Notes: generated by a model from the letters alone, not told the origin. A DNA stretch of 64,000 bases from Vibrio bathopelagicus (GCF_014879975.1 NZ_CP062500.1:558001-622000), one strand, 5' to 3'; numbered from the stretch's first letter, positions 9,810-19,825 are shown. Numbers and translations: made by a program.

Positions 9810-10718
9810 ATGACAAACAATAATTCATCTTCAAAACCTCAAACCAATATTAAGTTTATTGGTGCTCATGTGTCTGCTGCTGGTGGTGTTGATCAGGCGC
9901 CAATGCGCGCTCGTGAGATTGGCGCCAATGCGTTCGCACTGTTTACCAAAAACCAGAGACAATGGGCTGCAAAACCATTGGAAGCTAAAACAATCAGCGC
10001 CTTTAAGGCCAATTGCAAAATGTTAGGTTTTAGCGCTGAACACATTCTTCCTCATGATTCCTACCTTATTAACTTAGGAGCACCAGAAGAAGAGAAGCTA
10101 GAGAAATCACGTGCGGCTTTTATTGATGAAATGGAGCGTTGTAATCAACTTGGACTAACGCTTTTGAATTTTCATCCTGGGAGTCATTTAAAGAAAATCT
10201 CAGAAAGCGAATGTTTGGCCAAGATCTCTGAGTCGATCAATTTGGCTCACCAAGCGGTGCCTGATGTAATTGCGGTGATTGAGAATACCTCAGGGCAGGG
10301 CACTAATCTGGGTTGGAGGTTTGAGCACCTAGCAGAGATCATCGACCAAGTAGAAGATAAGTCACGCGTCGGCGTATGTTTAGATACCTGCCATACCTTT
10401 ACTGCCGGTTACGACCTACGAACAAAAGAAGCGTGCGAGCATACTTTTGCAGAGTTCGACCGTATTGTGGGCATGCACTATCTAAGAGCAATGCACATCA
10501 ATGATTCAAAAGCTGAGTTCGCAAGCCGAGTAGATAGACACCATTCTTTAGGAAAAGGTGAAATTGGCTGGGATTGTTTTGAGTATATTGCCTCGGATTC
10601 TCGCTTTAACGGTATCCCTCTTATCTTAGAAACGATTGATTCGACGATCTGGAAAGAGGAAATTCAACAACTTAGAATGTTTCATCGCTCAGCAGCGCTA
10701 GCTAGCGAAGAAGCGTAA
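9810..10718 (+). CDS. nfo: Endonuclease IV (AP endonuclease)
   Basis: Zinc-dependent AP endonuclease of base excision repair. 302 residues against 285 in E. coli; the excess is a polar N-terminal tail ([11 protein letters not shown]). Family landmarks: [78 protein letters not shown], which contain the His/Glu/Asp metal ligands of the TIM barrel. No convincing ribosome site precedes the ATG, so translation may be modest or start slightly downstream. It stands alone between two intergenic regions. Confidence 0.95.
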   Translation: MTNNNSSSKPQTNIKFIGAHVSAAGGVDQAPMRAREIGANAFALFTKNQRQWAAKPLEAKTISAFKANCKMLGFSAEHILPHDSYLINLGAPEEEKLEKSRAAFIDEMERCNQLGLTLLNFHPGSHLKKISESECLAKISESINLAHQAVPDVIAVIENTSGQGTNLGWRFEHLAEIIDQVEDKSRVGVCLDTCHTFTAGYDLRTKEACEHTFAEFDRIVGMHYLRAMHINDSKAEFASRVDRHHSLGKGEIGWDCFEYIASDSRFNGIPLILETIDSTIWKEEIQQLRMFHRSAALASEEA

Positions 10719-10757
10719 TAATAGAGGGGATAATTAATTTCCTTCTATTTCTAAAAA

Positions 10758-10786
10758 TTGGCACCTTTCTTTCATAGTATTAAAGT
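10758..10786 (+). promoter_or_regulatory. Candidate promoter for a 36-codon gene
   Basis: TTGGCA, 17-bp spacer, TAAAGT: five of six and four of six consensus positions. It is 38 bp upstream of the small frame. Confidence 0.5.
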
Positions 10787-10824
10787 GAATATGTAGTTCA
10801 CGATGTCTTAGAGGAGGTGCCTTT

Positions 10825-10935
10825 ATGTATTCACAAGCCCAAACTTCAACTGTTGCTGTCGCCAGTCGTTTACCGACACCAAATCGTCACGTGCATAGTC
10901 ATGGTCATCATCGTACACCGCAAAAAAGCGGTTAA
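10825..10935 (+). CDS. Small 36-residue His-rich protein (hypothetical)
   Basis: An ATG seven bases after a near-perfect Shine-Dalgarno (GAGGAGGTG) opens a 36-codon frame. It starts MYSQAQTSTVAVASR and has a His-rich middle (RHVHSHGHHR) and a basic end (TPQKSG). A reasonable promoter lies upstream. There is no signal peptide or membrane segment. I recognise no family. The strong ribosome site is the main reason to call it; it could be a leader, but no terminator follows. Confidence 0.5.
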   Translation: MYSQAQTSTVAVASRLPTPNRHVHSHGHHRTPQKSG

Positions 10936-10972
10936 TCGAACTTAACTTAAATTGCAGCGTCGCTATTAGTTT

Positions 10973-11068
10973 TCAAGAAACGGTGTTTACTCAAGAAAGG
11001 TGATTTCTTAAGAAACGATGTTTACTCAAGAAGCTGTGACTGCTCAATAAATCATGACTTCTCAAGAA
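10973..11068. repeat. 18-bp tandem repeat, six degenerate units
   Basis: Units start with TCAAGAA or a close variant at 10973, 10991, 11008, 11026, 11044 and 11062, so the period is 18, 17, 18, 18, 18. The better units read like TCAAGAAACGGTGTTTAC. No open frame spans the array. It fills most of the gap before ung. Confidence 0.8.
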
Positions 11069-11202
11069 GCCAACCCTACACATCATGTTTATTGATAGCT
11101 GTATGAGGTATAACTAGAGCCTTATTTAGGACAGTTAGCCGATACAGCTATTTTTTGTCTGGCGAAAGGCCCTAGAAATCTTGATGATTGGGAAGTAAAA
11201 CG

Positions 11203-11883
11203 ATGAGCGCACCAAAGACTTGGGAATCCATTATTAGTGATGAACGTGAGAAAGAGTACTTTCAGAGTGTTCTCGCTTTTGTCGAGCAGCAACGTAATAG
11301 TGGGAAAACCATTTATCCTCCCCAAGAGCAGGTGTTCAGTGCTTTCGATATGACGCCTTTTGAGTCTGTACGCGTGGTTATCCTTGGGCAAGACCCGTAT
11401 CACGGTGCCAACCAAGCTCACGGCTTAGCATTCTCAGTGCTTCCTGGCGTGAAAATCCCACCGTCTCTGCGTAATATGTACAAAGAGCTCGCACAAGATA
11501 TAGAGGGCTTTGAGATCCCTAGTCATGGTTACCTTGATACTTGGGCATCTCAAGGGGTGTTAATGTTGAATACGGTACTGACGGTAGAAGAGGCCAAAGC
11601 ACACTCACATGCCAAGTGTGGTTGGGAAACCTTTACCGATGCCATCATTGCAGAGCTAAATCAGCGTTCTGAGCCGATCATCTTCTTACTGTGGGGCGCG
11701 CATGCCCAGAAGAAAGGCCAAGCTATTGATGCAGATAAACACCATGTGTTGGTCGCACCTCATCCATCGCCACTATCAGCACGCCGTGGTTTCTTCGGTT
11801 GTAAGCATTTCTCGATGACCAACGAGCTACTCTCTTCTATTAAGCAACAGCCTATCGATTGGACATTACCACTGGTGTTGTAG
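11203..11883 (+). CDS. ung: Uracil-DNA glycosylase
   Basis: Removes uracil from DNA at the first step of base excision repair. 226 residues. The catalytic water-activating loop GQDPYHG holds D64, and the minor-groove loop [14 protein letters not shown] is near the C-terminus. The chosen ATG follows GGGAAG; an in-frame TTG five codons earlier is less likely. Standalone gene, near nfo, another base-excision enzyme. Confidence 0.97.
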   Translation: MSAPKTWESIISDEREKEYFQSVLAFVEQQRNSGKTIYPPQEQVFSAFDMTPFESVRVVILGQDPYHGANQAHGLAFSVLPGVKIPPSLRNMYKELAQDIEGFEIPSHGYLDTWASQGVLMLNTVLTVEEAKAHSHAKCGWETFTDAIIAELNQRSEPIIFLLWGAHAQKKGQAIDADKHHVLVAPHPSPLSARRGFFGCKHFSMTNELLSSIKQQPIDWTLPLVL

Positions 11884-11969
11884 ATTGATGATTTTCTGAG
11901 CAGGGTCAAACCACAAATTGCCATCTTCATATACACTTATAAATAGTAGGTGTAATGGAGTGCAATACT

Positions 11970-12521
11970 ATGATGATTGAAAGGATAAGACGAGAGCACG
12001 GCTATATGGCTCGTTTGCTCGCGATTCTCAAAAATAAATTAGAGTGCCTGAAGCAAGAGCGTGACATTAACTATAGCTTGATCGCTGAGGTGGTTCATTA
12101 CTTGATGAACCATTCAGATAAGGTGCATCACCCTAAAGAAGACATTATTTACCGCTACTATCTCAAGCAGTATGGCAGTGACCAAGTGATTGAAGACTTG
12201 GAATTAGAGCATCAACTGCTTTCTGAGAAAACAGCTGACTTTTTAGGTTTGGTCGACATGATCCTGCAAGATGCGGTTGTCCCTCAACAGTTTTTCATTG
12301 AGCAATTAGAAGGTTTTGTCTCTGTTCAGAAAAAGCATATGGAACTGGAAGAGAGGTTCATTATCCCTAAGATTGTGGACGCGTTTACGGTACAAGATTG
12401 GCAAGAGGTTGAATCGCAGTGGCAACTGCCTGAAGATGACCCTGTATTCGGCCAAACCATCGCAGACCAATATAAGCAATTAGCTGCTCGAGTTCGCCAA
12501 AGTGAAGGCGAATGTGTGTAG
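11970..12521 (+). CDS. Hemerythrin HHE-domain protein
   Basis: About 183 residues, mainly helical, with His and Glu residues placed as in hemerythrin-like four-helix bundles (REHGYM, NHSDKVHHPKEDIIY, ELEHQLL, KKHMELEERFIIPKI). Such proteins bind a di-iron centre and take part in oxygen, NO or iron handling. The start is ambiguous: ATG codons at 11955, 11970 and 11973. GGAG nine bases before 11970 favours that one. Specific role unknown. Confidence 0.8.
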   Translation: MMIERIRREHGYMARLLAILKNKLECLKQERDINYSLIAEVVHYLMNHSDKVHHPKEDIIYRYYLKQYGSDQVIEDLELEHQLLSEKTADFLGLVDMILQDAVVPQQFFIEQLEGFVSVQKKHMELEERFIIPKIVDAFTVQDWQEVESQWQLPEDDPVFGQTIADQYKQLAARVRQSEGECV

Positions 12522-12547
12522 TGAATGGATTAGTCCTCACAAAAAAT

Positions 12548-12570
12548 AAAGGCACCGTTTAGGTGCCTTT
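12548..12570. terminator. Bidirectional terminator
   Basis: AAAGGCACC, 5-nt loop, GGTGCCTTT. The T-run is better on the minus strand (downstream of the DUF3545 gene) but it also ends the hemerythrin-like gene. Confidence 0.8.
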
Positions 12571-12596
12571 ATCATTCTATTTATTTGTTGTTCTGA

Positions 12597-12785
12597 TTAA
12601 AGCTTAATATCGTCTAAGCTAAAATCGAGACCGAGGTTCATCTCTCTGAGCTCTTTCTCAAGCTGTCGACGGTCGTTGATCGCCTCGATTTCTCGCCATT
12701 TTCGTTTAAGTGGTTTTGAGCGAGTCTTGGTAGTAGCACGTGGTAATTCTAGTTCTGATATTTCATCAAATTGAAAGTTGTCCAT
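12597..12785 (-). CDS. DUF3545-like small protein
   Basis: 62 residues, highly charged, with no signal peptide. The central KRKWREIEAINDRRQLEKEL is probably a helix or coiled coil, followed by an acidic, hydrophobic tail (LDFSLDDIKL). The WREIEA core and tail fit the short family DUF3545 as I remember it from Vibrio and Shewanella. GGAGATATAGC precedes the start. Function unknown. Confidence 0.75.
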   Translation of the reverse strand: MDNFQFDEISELELPRATTKTRSKPLKRKWREIEAINDRRQLEKELREMNLGLDFSLDDIKL

Positions 12786-13495
12786 AAGCTATATCTCCAT
12801 CCGTGGGCTAGTCTTTACAGACTATTAGATACCATATTTGGTTCTACAATAACCTTGATTTGTTTCTCATTTGTTTCAAAATCATGAAGGTTTTGTTTGC
12901 ATTTCCTATGCATGCTCACACATTGCTCTTTATTTTCTGTATAAAAAACAAGCAAACAGACTGACGTAAACGATTAAATTATCTGTGTTTTAATGTTAAT
13001 TCATTGTGCGAAAGGAATAGTACTTTAACGACAATGCATACAGCTGCGTATTGTGTGATGAGGGAGAGGGATTTAATCGCTATAGAAAAAATCACAGATC
13101 TTCACTATACCTTGTAAAACCTAGGCTGGTGCTATTTTTATCGAATGTCATTCTTGTTAAACCAAGGCGCTGGCCATTGTTGATATTATGTCCCGATAAT
13201 GTGACTTTTATTGGGCTTGATTGTTGAAAATTGTGTTAACAAAAGGTGTGTTATTAGTGAAATGTCATTTAAATATTAATCAATTTGCATATTGATTTTT
13301 AGGTCATCTCACTGCATTATCCGCCCGTCAAAAAATACACTGATACGTAAAATGGATGCATGAAGCGACATTTACAATCTAGATCGCAACAAATAAATAT
13401 AAAACGAATGCCGATACAACATTGACACTGGCATAGGCGATTTAGAGGAAGGCTCGGAAGCAAGATCAGTGCTTAAACTCAATTACGAGGTTCAC
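12786..13495. other. Long intergenic region before the AGCS symporter
   Basis: About 710 bp, AT-rich and without a gene. TAGTCT-TTAC-AGACTA (12810-12825) is a short inverted repeat just upstream of the DUF3545 gene. I looked for the conserved cores of a glycine riboswitch, which controls related symporters in some vibrios, and did not find them. The length hints at regulation or a lost gene, but I see no further structure. Confidence 0.5.
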
Positions 13496-14926
13496 GTGAC
13501 AGACTTAATCAATTTGATGAACGATCTCCTTTGGGGATCTATCTTAGTTTACTTACTCGTTGGTGTGGGTATCTACTTCACTGTACGACTAGGCTTCATT
13601 CAATTCCGCCATTTCGGCCACATGTTCTCTGTTCTTAGAAACAGCCGTAAAGCAGACAGTGCTGGTATCTCTTCTTTCCAAGCTCTTTGTACTAGTCTAG
13701 CAGCTCGTGTAGGTACAGGTAACATGGCAGGTGTTGCTGTTGCTCTTACCGCTGGTGGCCCTGGTGCTATCTTCTGGATGTGGCTAATTGCCATGCTGGG
13801 TATGGCAACATCGTTTGCAGAAAGCACACTAGCACAGCTATACAAAACACGTGATAACGACGGTAACTACCGTGGCGGTCCTGCATACTACATGGAGAAA
13901 GGCCTAGGTATGCGTTGGATGGGGGTTCTATTCTCTATCTTCCTAATCATCGCATTCGGTCTAGTCTTCAACGCAGTTCAAGCGAACGCGATTGCAAGTG
14001 CAATGAACACAGCATTCGACTTTGAGCGTAGCTACGTTGGTGTTGGTATCGTTATTATCTCTGCATTCGTTATCTTCGGTGGTATCCGTAAGATTGCTCG
14101 CACTGCAGAAATCATTGTTCCAGTTATGGCGCTGGCTTACTTAGCTATCGCTATTTACGTAATGCTAATGAACATTGAGAAAGTGCCTGAAGTTCTGGCT
14201 CTTATCTTCAAGAGTGCATTCGGTCTGCAAGAAGCAGCAGCGGGTGGCCTAGGTTACGCAATCGCACAAGCGATGATTAACGGCATCAAACGTGGTTTGT
14301 TTTCGAACGAAGCGGGTATGGGTTCTGCGCCAAACGCAGCAGCTTCTGCTACGCCTTACCCACCGCACCCAGCATCACAAGGTTATGTGCAAATGCTAGG
14401 TGTGTTCATGGACACGATTGTTATCTGTTCTGCAACAGTAGCAATCATCCTGATGTCTGGTGAGTATGTACCACACGGTGAAGTAACGGGTATCGAACTA
14501 ACGCAACGTGCACTAACGGCACAAGTGGGCGAATGGGGTGGCATCTTTGTAGCGGTAGCGATTTTCTTCTTCGCTTTCACTTCAATCATTGCAAACTACT
14601 CGTACGCTGAAACGAACCTTATCTTCCTAGAGCACAACAACAAGAAGGGCCTAGTGCTGTTCCGTATCGTTGTACTGGGTATGGTTATGTTCGGTTCTCT
14701 CGCGACACTACCAACGGTATGGGCATTGGCTGACGTATCGATGGGCCTAATGGCGATTGTTAACTTGGTAGCGATTATCTTGCTATCGGGTATCGTGATT
14801 AAGCTAGCGAAAGACTACAACCGTCAATTAGACGCGGGTAAAGTACCTACGTTCGATGCAGATGATTTCCCAGAGCTTAAGGCTCAATTGGAAGATGGTA
14901 TTTGGGTTAACAACAAGAAGAAGTAA
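13496..14926 (+). CDS. Alanine/glycine:Na+ symporter (AGCS family)
   Basis: Inner-membrane symporter that takes up alanine, glycine or D-alanine with sodium. 476 residues with about 10-11 hydrophobic segments. Family signatures: SSFQALCTSLAARVGTGNMAGVAVA near residues 60-85, GPGAIFWMW, and GIKRGLFSNEAGMGSAPNAAA near 260. I chose GTG at this position because TACGAGG lies six bases upstream and MTDLINLMNDLLWGS fits the family start; an in-frame GTG nine codons upstream is less likely. Monocistronic, closed by a terminator. Exact substrate not determined. Confidence 0.93.
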   Translation: MTDLINLMNDLLWGSILVYLLVGVGIYFTVRLGFIQFRHFGHMFSVLRNSRKADSAGISSFQALCTSLAARVGTGNMAGVAVALTAGGPGAIFWMWLIAMLGMATSFAESTLAQLYKTRDNDGNYRGGPAYYMEKGLGMRWMGVLFSIFLIIAFGLVFNAVQANAIASAMNTAFDFERSYVGVGIVIISAFVIFGGIRKIARTAEIIVPVMALAYLAIAIYVMLMNIEKVPEVLALIFKSAFGLQEAAAGGLGYAIAQAMINGIKRGLFSNEAGMGSAPNAAASATPYPPHPASQGYVQMLGVFMDTIVICSATVAIILMSGEYVPHGEVTGIELTQRALTAQVGEWGGIFVAVAIFFFAFTSIIANYSYAETNLIFLEHNNKKGLVLFRIVVLGMVMFGSLATLPTVWALADVSMGLMAIVNLVAIILLSGIVIKLAKDYNRQLDAGKVPTFDADDFPELKAQLEDGIWVNNKKK

Positions 14927-14966
14927 TCTTGTTGGAGTGATTCATCGCTCATCCTAAAATCATTAG

Positions 14967-14996
14967 AAAGGCTAAGGTTTCGACCTTAGCCTTTTT
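14967..14996 (+). terminator. Terminator of the AGCS symporter gene
   Basis: AAAGGCTAAGGT, TTCG tetraloop, ACCTTAGCCTTT and further T residues: a perfect 12-bp stem with a very stable loop. Confidence 0.93.
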
Positions 14997-15151
14997 CTTT
15001 GCCTGCGATTTCTATGTATCTGCGATCTTTCTTTGCAAGCGACTTATAGCTAGATCTGTCTATCAAAGTAATAGGAAGAGTCATAAAGACAAGTTGATGT
15101 TTTTTCTATACTCTAGCTGCATCCAGTTAGATAACCGATTAGGGTAAAGTT

Positions 15152-15928
15152 ATGTTAGTTGTCGTTTCTCCAGCCAAGACATTAGATTACGAATCACCAT
15201 TAGCGACTGAGCGCTTCAGCCAGCCAGAGTTTGTTGAACACTCTGCAGAGCTTATTGAAGTGTGTCGTAAGCTGACACCTGCTGATGTATCAGCACTGAT
15301 GAAGGTAAGCGATAAGATTGCTGGGCTGAACGTAGCGCGCTTTGAGCAATGGAGCGAGACCTTTACCCAAGAGAATGCTCGCCAAGCTATTTTGGCGTTC
15401 AAAGGTGACGTCTACACAGGCTTAGATGCTGAAACGCTGTCGGACGATGATTTTGACTACGCACAGAATCACCTACGCATGCTTTCCGGCTTATATGGGT
15501 TATTGAAGCCATTAGATTTGATGCAGCCATACCGCCTAGAGATGGGCACACGCTTAGCCAATGAGCGTGGCACTAACTTGTACCAGTTCTGGGGCAATAT
15601 CATCACAGATAAGCTGAATGAAGCGTTGAATGCTCAAGGCGATAATGTGTTGATTAACCTAGCATCGAACGAATACTTTAAAGCGGTGAAGCCGAAGAGC
15701 CTTGATGGTCAAATCATCACCCCAGTTTTTAAAGACTGCAAGAATGGCCAGTACAAGGTGATCAGCTTTTACGCGAAGAAAGCGCGTGGCATGATGGCTC
15801 GCTACATTATTGAGAACAAAATCGATTCAGTGGAAGCGCTGACCAAATTTGATACCGCGGGTTACTACTTCGTTGAAGAAGAGTCGAATGCGAAAGAGTT
15901 AGTCTTCAAGCGTGAAGAGCAAAACTAG
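15152..15928 (+). CDS. yaaA: Peroxide stress resistance protein YaaA
   Basis: 258 residues, the usual YaaA (DUF328/UPF0246) length. Landmarks: [14 protein letters not shown] at the start, [32 protein letters not shown] and [10 protein letters not shown]. In E. coli YaaA limits free iron during peroxide stress; the DNA-binding fold is known but the mechanism is not settled. Single gene, convergent with srmB and sharing a terminator with it. I see no clear OxyR site. Confidence 0.95.
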   Translation: MLVVVSPAKTLDYESPLATERFSQPEFVEHSAELIEVCRKLTPADVSALMKVSDKIAGLNVARFEQWSETFTQENARQAILAFKGDVYTGLDAETLSDDDFDYAQNHLRMLSGLYGLLKPLDLMQPYRLEMGTRLANERGTNLYQFWGNIITDKLNEALNAQGDNVLINLASNEYFKAVKPKSLDGQIITPVFKDCKNGQYKVISFYAKKARGMMARYIIENKIDSVEALTKFDTAGYYFVEEESNAKELVFKREEQN

Positions 15929-15984
15929 CAGCCCTTGGCTAACGAGTTACTCTCGGTTTTAGCCTGATCACAGGCCAGATAGAG

Positions 15985-16019
15985 AAAAGCCCCATGCAGA
16001 GAACTGCATGGGACTTTTT
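15985..16019. terminator. Bidirectional terminator between yaaA and srmB
   Basis: CCCATGCAG, AGAA loop, CTGCATGGG, flanked by AAAA and TTTTT. Confidence 0.88.
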
Positions 16020-16044
16020 ATTGAATCATTGAAAGGCGGTTAGG

Positions 16045-17310
16045 TTACTTGTTCTTAACGGCTTTCTTTTTCTTAGCGATTTTCTTTTTCTTAGCAATCT
16101 TTTGCTTTGCTACCGCTTTCTTATCTTCTTTCTTCGGTTTCTTTTTCTTCGTTACCGCGGCTTTCTTATGCGTTGGACGCATGCCTTCGATGAAGCGTTC
16201 TTTGATCGCATCTTCAGTGTAACGAGCCACACGTTCAATCATTAGCTGATCGTGCGCTTCAATGATAGAAACCGCGTTACCTTTCTTACCTGCACGAGCC
16301 GTACGGCCAATACGGTGTAGGTAGACATCTGCTGTACGTGGCATGTCGTAGTTAATAACGTGGCTCACATCAGGAAGGTCAATACCACGAGCTGCGACGT
16401 CAGTTGCCAGCAGTACGTTGATAGAACCATCGCGGAAACGAGAAATCGCGTTGTTACGACGATCTTGAGGCATTTCACCTTGGATCCATACACACGGGAT
16501 CTGTGCACTTTCTAGTTGAGCTCGAAGGTCACCTAGGCGGTCACGAGTCTTCAAGAAGATGATGCTGCGTTCAGCTTGCTCTGTGATGATATGTTTTAGG
16601 ATATCAAGCTTGTGCTTAGCTGAATCGGCGCGGTGATACCATTGAGTGATCTTCTTACGTTCACGCAATGATGATTTCGCATCGATCTCTGCTGGGTTTT
16701 TCAGAAGATCTTCAGTGAAACCTTCAATACCTTTACCTTCTAGCGTTGCTGAGAAAAGTAAAGTTTGTTTACGCCAGCGACATTCTGCTGATAAACGGTC
16801 CACAACCGGGCCAAAGCCCATATCTAGCATGCGGTCTGCTTCATCCAGAACTAACCATTCAATTGCACGACAATCGAAACGCTCACCTTCAATGTATTCC
16901 ATCAGACGACCTGGTGTAGCCACCACGATATCTTGAGTCGTACTTAAGATGTCAGCGTGCTCTTGGTACATCACGCCGCCTGTGATCGTAAAGATATTTA
17001 GGCTGGTGTACTTAGCGAGTTCACGAGCTTGCTCGGTGATCTGCATTGCTAGTTCACGCGTTGGCGTTAGGATAAGCATACGTGCAGGACCTGACTTCTT
17101 ACGTGGGAAGTCCAGTAGGTATTGCAGTGCTGGCAGTACAAATGAAGCTGTTTTACCGGTACCTGTTGGCGCAGAAGCCAAAACGTCTCTTCCATCTAAC
17201 GCTTGTGGGATAGCTTCAGCTTGTATCTGTGTAGGGCGCTCGTAGCCCATTTCGTCAATTGCTTTAAGCAGCTCTTGGTTTAGATCGAGTTCTGCAAAGG
17301 TTCTGATCAC
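16045..17310 (-). CDS. srmB: ATP-dependent DEAD-box RNA helicase SrmB
   Basis: RNA helicase of early 50S subunit assembly. 421 residues with the full motif set: Q motif PTQIQAEAIP, Walker A APTGTGKT, PTRELAMQ, GG, TPGRL, DEAD as VLDEADRML, SAT, then helicase-C with ATDVAARGIDLPDVSHVINYD and HRIGRTARAG. The last ~40 residues are a lysine-rich tail with repeats of the AKKKK type, probably an RNA-binding extension. The start is GTG with GGAGAAACAACA before it. It lies 107 bp downstream of trmN6 on the same strand; in E. coli these genes are also adjacent. Confidence 0.94.
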   Translation of the reverse strand: MIRTFAELDLNQELLKAIDEMGYERPTQIQAEAIPQALDGRDVLASAPTGTGKTASFVLPALQYLLDFPRKKSGPARMLILTPTRELAMQITEQARELAKYTSLNIFTITGGVMYQEHADILSTTQDIVVATPGRLMEYIEGERFDCRAIEWLVLDEADRMLDMGFGPVVDRLSAECRWRKQTLLFSATLEGKGIEGFTEDLLKNPAEIDAKSSLRERKKITQWYHRADSAKHKLDILKHIITEQAERSIIFLKTRDRLGDLRAQLESAQIPCVWIQGEMPQDRRNNAISRFRDGSINVLLATDVAARGIDLPDVSHVINYDMPRTADVYLHRIGRTARAGKKGNAVSIIEAHDQLMIERVARYTEDAIKERFIEGMRPTHKKAAVTKKKKPKKEDKKAVAKQKIAKKKKIAKKKKAVKNK

Positions 17311-17417
17311 TGTTGTTTCTCCACAAGCAATAAATGTTTCTGCTTCTAACAGCAGACGATAAAAAAGAGTAGTCGGACATTATAGAAGCATTAGTGATTA
17401 GGATCACATGGTATTTG

Positions 17418-18146
17418 CTACATCTTGAGATAAAAATCTTTAGTAAGTGCAATAAATACCTCGCTATAACCGCCATCACCATGGATTGTAAGCGATTCAC
17501 ACTGAAGATCTCGCTCACAAGCAGGATCTTTAGATAGTTCAAATAGGATTCTGCTTGGCGGTTTTTTGTCGGTTGTTTTCACATCAAGGCGCTTTGCTAG
17601 GTACCAACCACATTGCTCGGCCAGTTTTATAAAGCTTTCCCCTTCTGGCGTTGGCAGTATGAAGCTTGCGGTTGCACTCTCTGTTGTGAGCTTGAAACAG
17701 CGTTTGGCGAGTTCAAGATGATCCAAACTTGTTGTGTGTCTAGCGGTGGCCCTTTGACTTTGCTTTGCCTGCTCGCCTGAATTGAAATAAGGGGGATTAC
17801 AAACGATGGCATCAAATGCTTGAGGAAACGCGGCCGTTAAAATACTGCCTTGGTGAAGGCTAATACGATCTTGCCAAGGCGACTGTTCAATATTGATGGT
17901 CGCAGCATGGATCGCATGCTGATCAATATCAATGGCCGAGATTGAGGCACCTTTGAAACGTTGAGCCGCCATCAGAGCTAACAATCCTGTGCCTGTCCCT
18001 ATATCGAGTACCGACTCTTTTTCCGTAAGGTTAACCCATGCACCGAGTAGTACTCCATCGGTACTGACAGGCATACCGCTCTGCCCACCGTAAATAGAGA
18101 ATTTTTTGAAATCGAAGCTTTTGGTTTCTATGGTTTTGTCTTTCAT
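17418..18146 (-). CDS. trmN6: tRNA1(Val) (adenine(37)-N6)-methyltransferase
   Basis: Rossmann-fold methyltransferase that makes m6A37 in tRNA-Val. 242 residues. SAM-binding motif [17 protein letters not shown] (near residues 45-61), acidic loop SAIDIDQHA, and the adenine-N6 signature NPPYF near residue 118. [18 protein letters not shown] at the N-terminus is typical of the YfiC group. The location beside srmB supports the call. Confidence 0.92.
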   Translation of the reverse strand: MKDKTIETKSFDFKKFSIYGGQSGMPVSTDGVLLGAWVNLTEKESVLDIGTGTGLLALMAAQRFKGASISAIDIDQHAIHAATINIEQSPWQDRISLHQGSILTAAFPQAFDAIVCNPPYFNSGEQAKQSQRATARHTTSLDHLELAKRCFKLTTESATASFILPTPEGESFIKLAEQCGWYLAKRLDVKTTDKKPPSRILFELSKDPACERDLQCESLTIHGDGGYSEVFIALTKDFYLKM

Positions 18147-18460
18147 GAATGTTCTGAGTATCGAGATATTTTAAGTGATTAGCTCTAATGTTAATCAGTT
18201 GTATGAATCAATGTTCTGCTTGGAGAACTATTGTTGTGAATTATGGTTAGTTTATAATTATGGCTATTTTTCCATATCCAGTGGAATCCACTGCTTTTTG
18301 TTCGTATATGCAAATTTATATGGTGTTTTTTTATGGTGACTTGCAGCTAGGCGAGCGTTTCGTCATTATGCGCGACTATTTTATAGATTGATTGGCAGCC
18401 TTGAGCTGTAACATTCATGTAAGCACAACATAAATTCATAAATATAATTAAGGATTATCT
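18147..18460. other. Divergent intergenic region trmN6 / brnQ with a leader hairpin
   Basis: Holds the candidate brnQ promoter and, 20 bp after its -10, a short hairpin CAGTGG-AAT-CCACTG followed by CTTTTTG (18279-18300). That is terminator-like, so the brnQ leader could be attenuated. No leader peptide fits between promoter and hairpin. Confidence 0.4.
18231..18258 (+). promoter_or_regulatory. Candidate brnQ promoter
   Basis: TTGTTG, 16-bp spacer, perfect -10 TATAAT. It would give a leader of about 195 nt before brnQ. Confidence 0.5.
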
Positions 18461-19774
18461 GTGAAACAGAGTCTAAAACTAACAGATATAATGGCATTGG
18501 GCTTTATGCTTTTTGCGTTTTTCTTAGGTGCGGGTAACATCATCTTCCCACCTCTTGCTGGCCAATTGGCTGGTGACCACTTTCTTCCAGCGATGTCTGG
18601 TTTCCTGCTGACCGCCGTTGGTCTGCCGTTAATCACTATCGTCGCAGTCGCAGTGGCGGGTGGCTCTTGGGGTCATCTAACCAAAGATCTTCCTAAGCAA
18701 GCTGCAACTATCATGGCTGTGCTGATCTTCATCATTATCGGTCCTGCATTTGCTGCGCCACGTACCGGTCTTGTTGCTTATGAGATGGCGGTGAAACCGT
18801 TCTTCATCGATGCCTCTCAAGCTCACCTCACTCTTTTTTCGATTGCATTTTTTGTGGTAGCGATGTTCTTCTCATGGTCGCAAGGTAAGCTTATCGACGT
18901 GATTGGTAAGGTACTAACACCAGTACTGTTCGTTGGTTTAGTTGTACTGGCGATCGCTGTATTCGTTAATCCTCAAGGCGATATTCTTGCGGCTCACGGT
19001 GAGTACATCACTCAGCCACTGACCAAAGGTTTCCTTGAAGGCTACAACACCATGGATACTTTTGCTTCTTTGATGTTTGGTATGCTGATTGTTGACGCGA
19101 TTCGTAGCAAGGGCATTACTGACCGTGCAGCGACGACTAAGTATCTGATCAGCGCAGGTTGCATTGCTGCTGCTGGCCTAGCGTTTGTTTACATCTCTCT
19201 GTTCTTCCTCGGCGCAACAAGCGCAACAGTTGCAGCGGGTGCGGACAATGGCGGTGCTATCTTAAGCCTTTATGTTCAATCGTTGTTTGGTCCTTCTGGT
19301 CAGCTAGTGCTTTCTGCCATCGTACTATTGGCGTGTCTAACAACGGCGATTGGCCTTGTATCAGCATGTTCTGATTACTTCAGCTCGCTAACACCGCTGT
19401 CTTACAAGACTTGGGTCATCATCAATGGTGTAGCTTGTGCAACCGTAGCGAACGTTGGTCTTTCTCAGCTGATTTCACTGTCTGTACCTGTATTGTTTGC
19501 GCTTTACCCAGTAGCTATCGCTCTAGTAGCACTGACGTTCTTGCGTAGCCGTTTCCCTAATCCAAAAGCGGCTTACCGCGTGGTGGTATTAGTGTCACTG
19601 CTGTTTGCTCTTATCGATGGCGCTAAAGTAGCGGGTGTAGATGTGTCTGCACTTAAGATGCTGCCATTGTTTGAGATTGGTATGGGTTGGTTGCTTCCAA
19701 CTGCTGCCGCAATCATCTGTATGTTCTTTGTTGGTAAATCGACAGAACAAGAGATGGCGGAAAAGACAGTTTAA
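18461..19774 (+). CDS. brnQ: Branched-chain amino acid:cation symporter BrnQ
   Basis: LIV-II type inner-membrane carrier that imports leucine, isoleucine and valine with Na+ or H+. 437 residues with about 12 hydrophobic segments. Family landmarks: DIMALGFMLFAFFLGAGNIIFPP at the start (17 residues in), GPAFAAPRTGLVAYEMAV near 95, and NTMDTFASLMFGMLIVDAIRSKG near 195. The start is GTG with AAGGAT upstream. Monocistronic. Confidence 0.95.
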   Translation: MKQSLKLTDIMALGFMLFAFFLGAGNIIFPPLAGQLAGDHFLPAMSGFLLTAVGLPLITIVAVAVAGGSWGHLTKDLPKQAATIMAVLIFIIIGPAFAAPRTGLVAYEMAVKPFFIDASQAHLTLFSIAFFVVAMFFSWSQGKLIDVIGKVLTPVLFVGLVVLAIAVFVNPQGDILAAHGEYITQPLTKGFLEGYNTMDTFASLMFGMLIVDAIRSKGITDRAATTKYLISAGCIAAAGLAFVYISLFFLGATSATVAAGADNGGAILSLYVQSLFGPSGQLVLSAIVLLACLTTAIGLVSACSDYFSSLTPLSYKTWVIINGVACATVANVGLSQLISLSVPVLFALYPVAIALVALTFLRSRFPNPKAAYRVVVLVSLLFALIDGAKVAGVDVSALKMLPLFEIGMGWLLPTAAAIICMFFVGKSTEQEMAEKTV

Positions 19775-19825
19775 TCTTCCGTTGAGATTAAATCGTTAGC
19801 CCGTATTCAATCAAAAGTTGAATAG

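Noticed and set aside
12786..13495. Glycine riboswitch before the AGCS symporter
   Set aside because: Searched for the conserved aptamer cores known from glycine riboswitches; none is present in the 710-bp gap.
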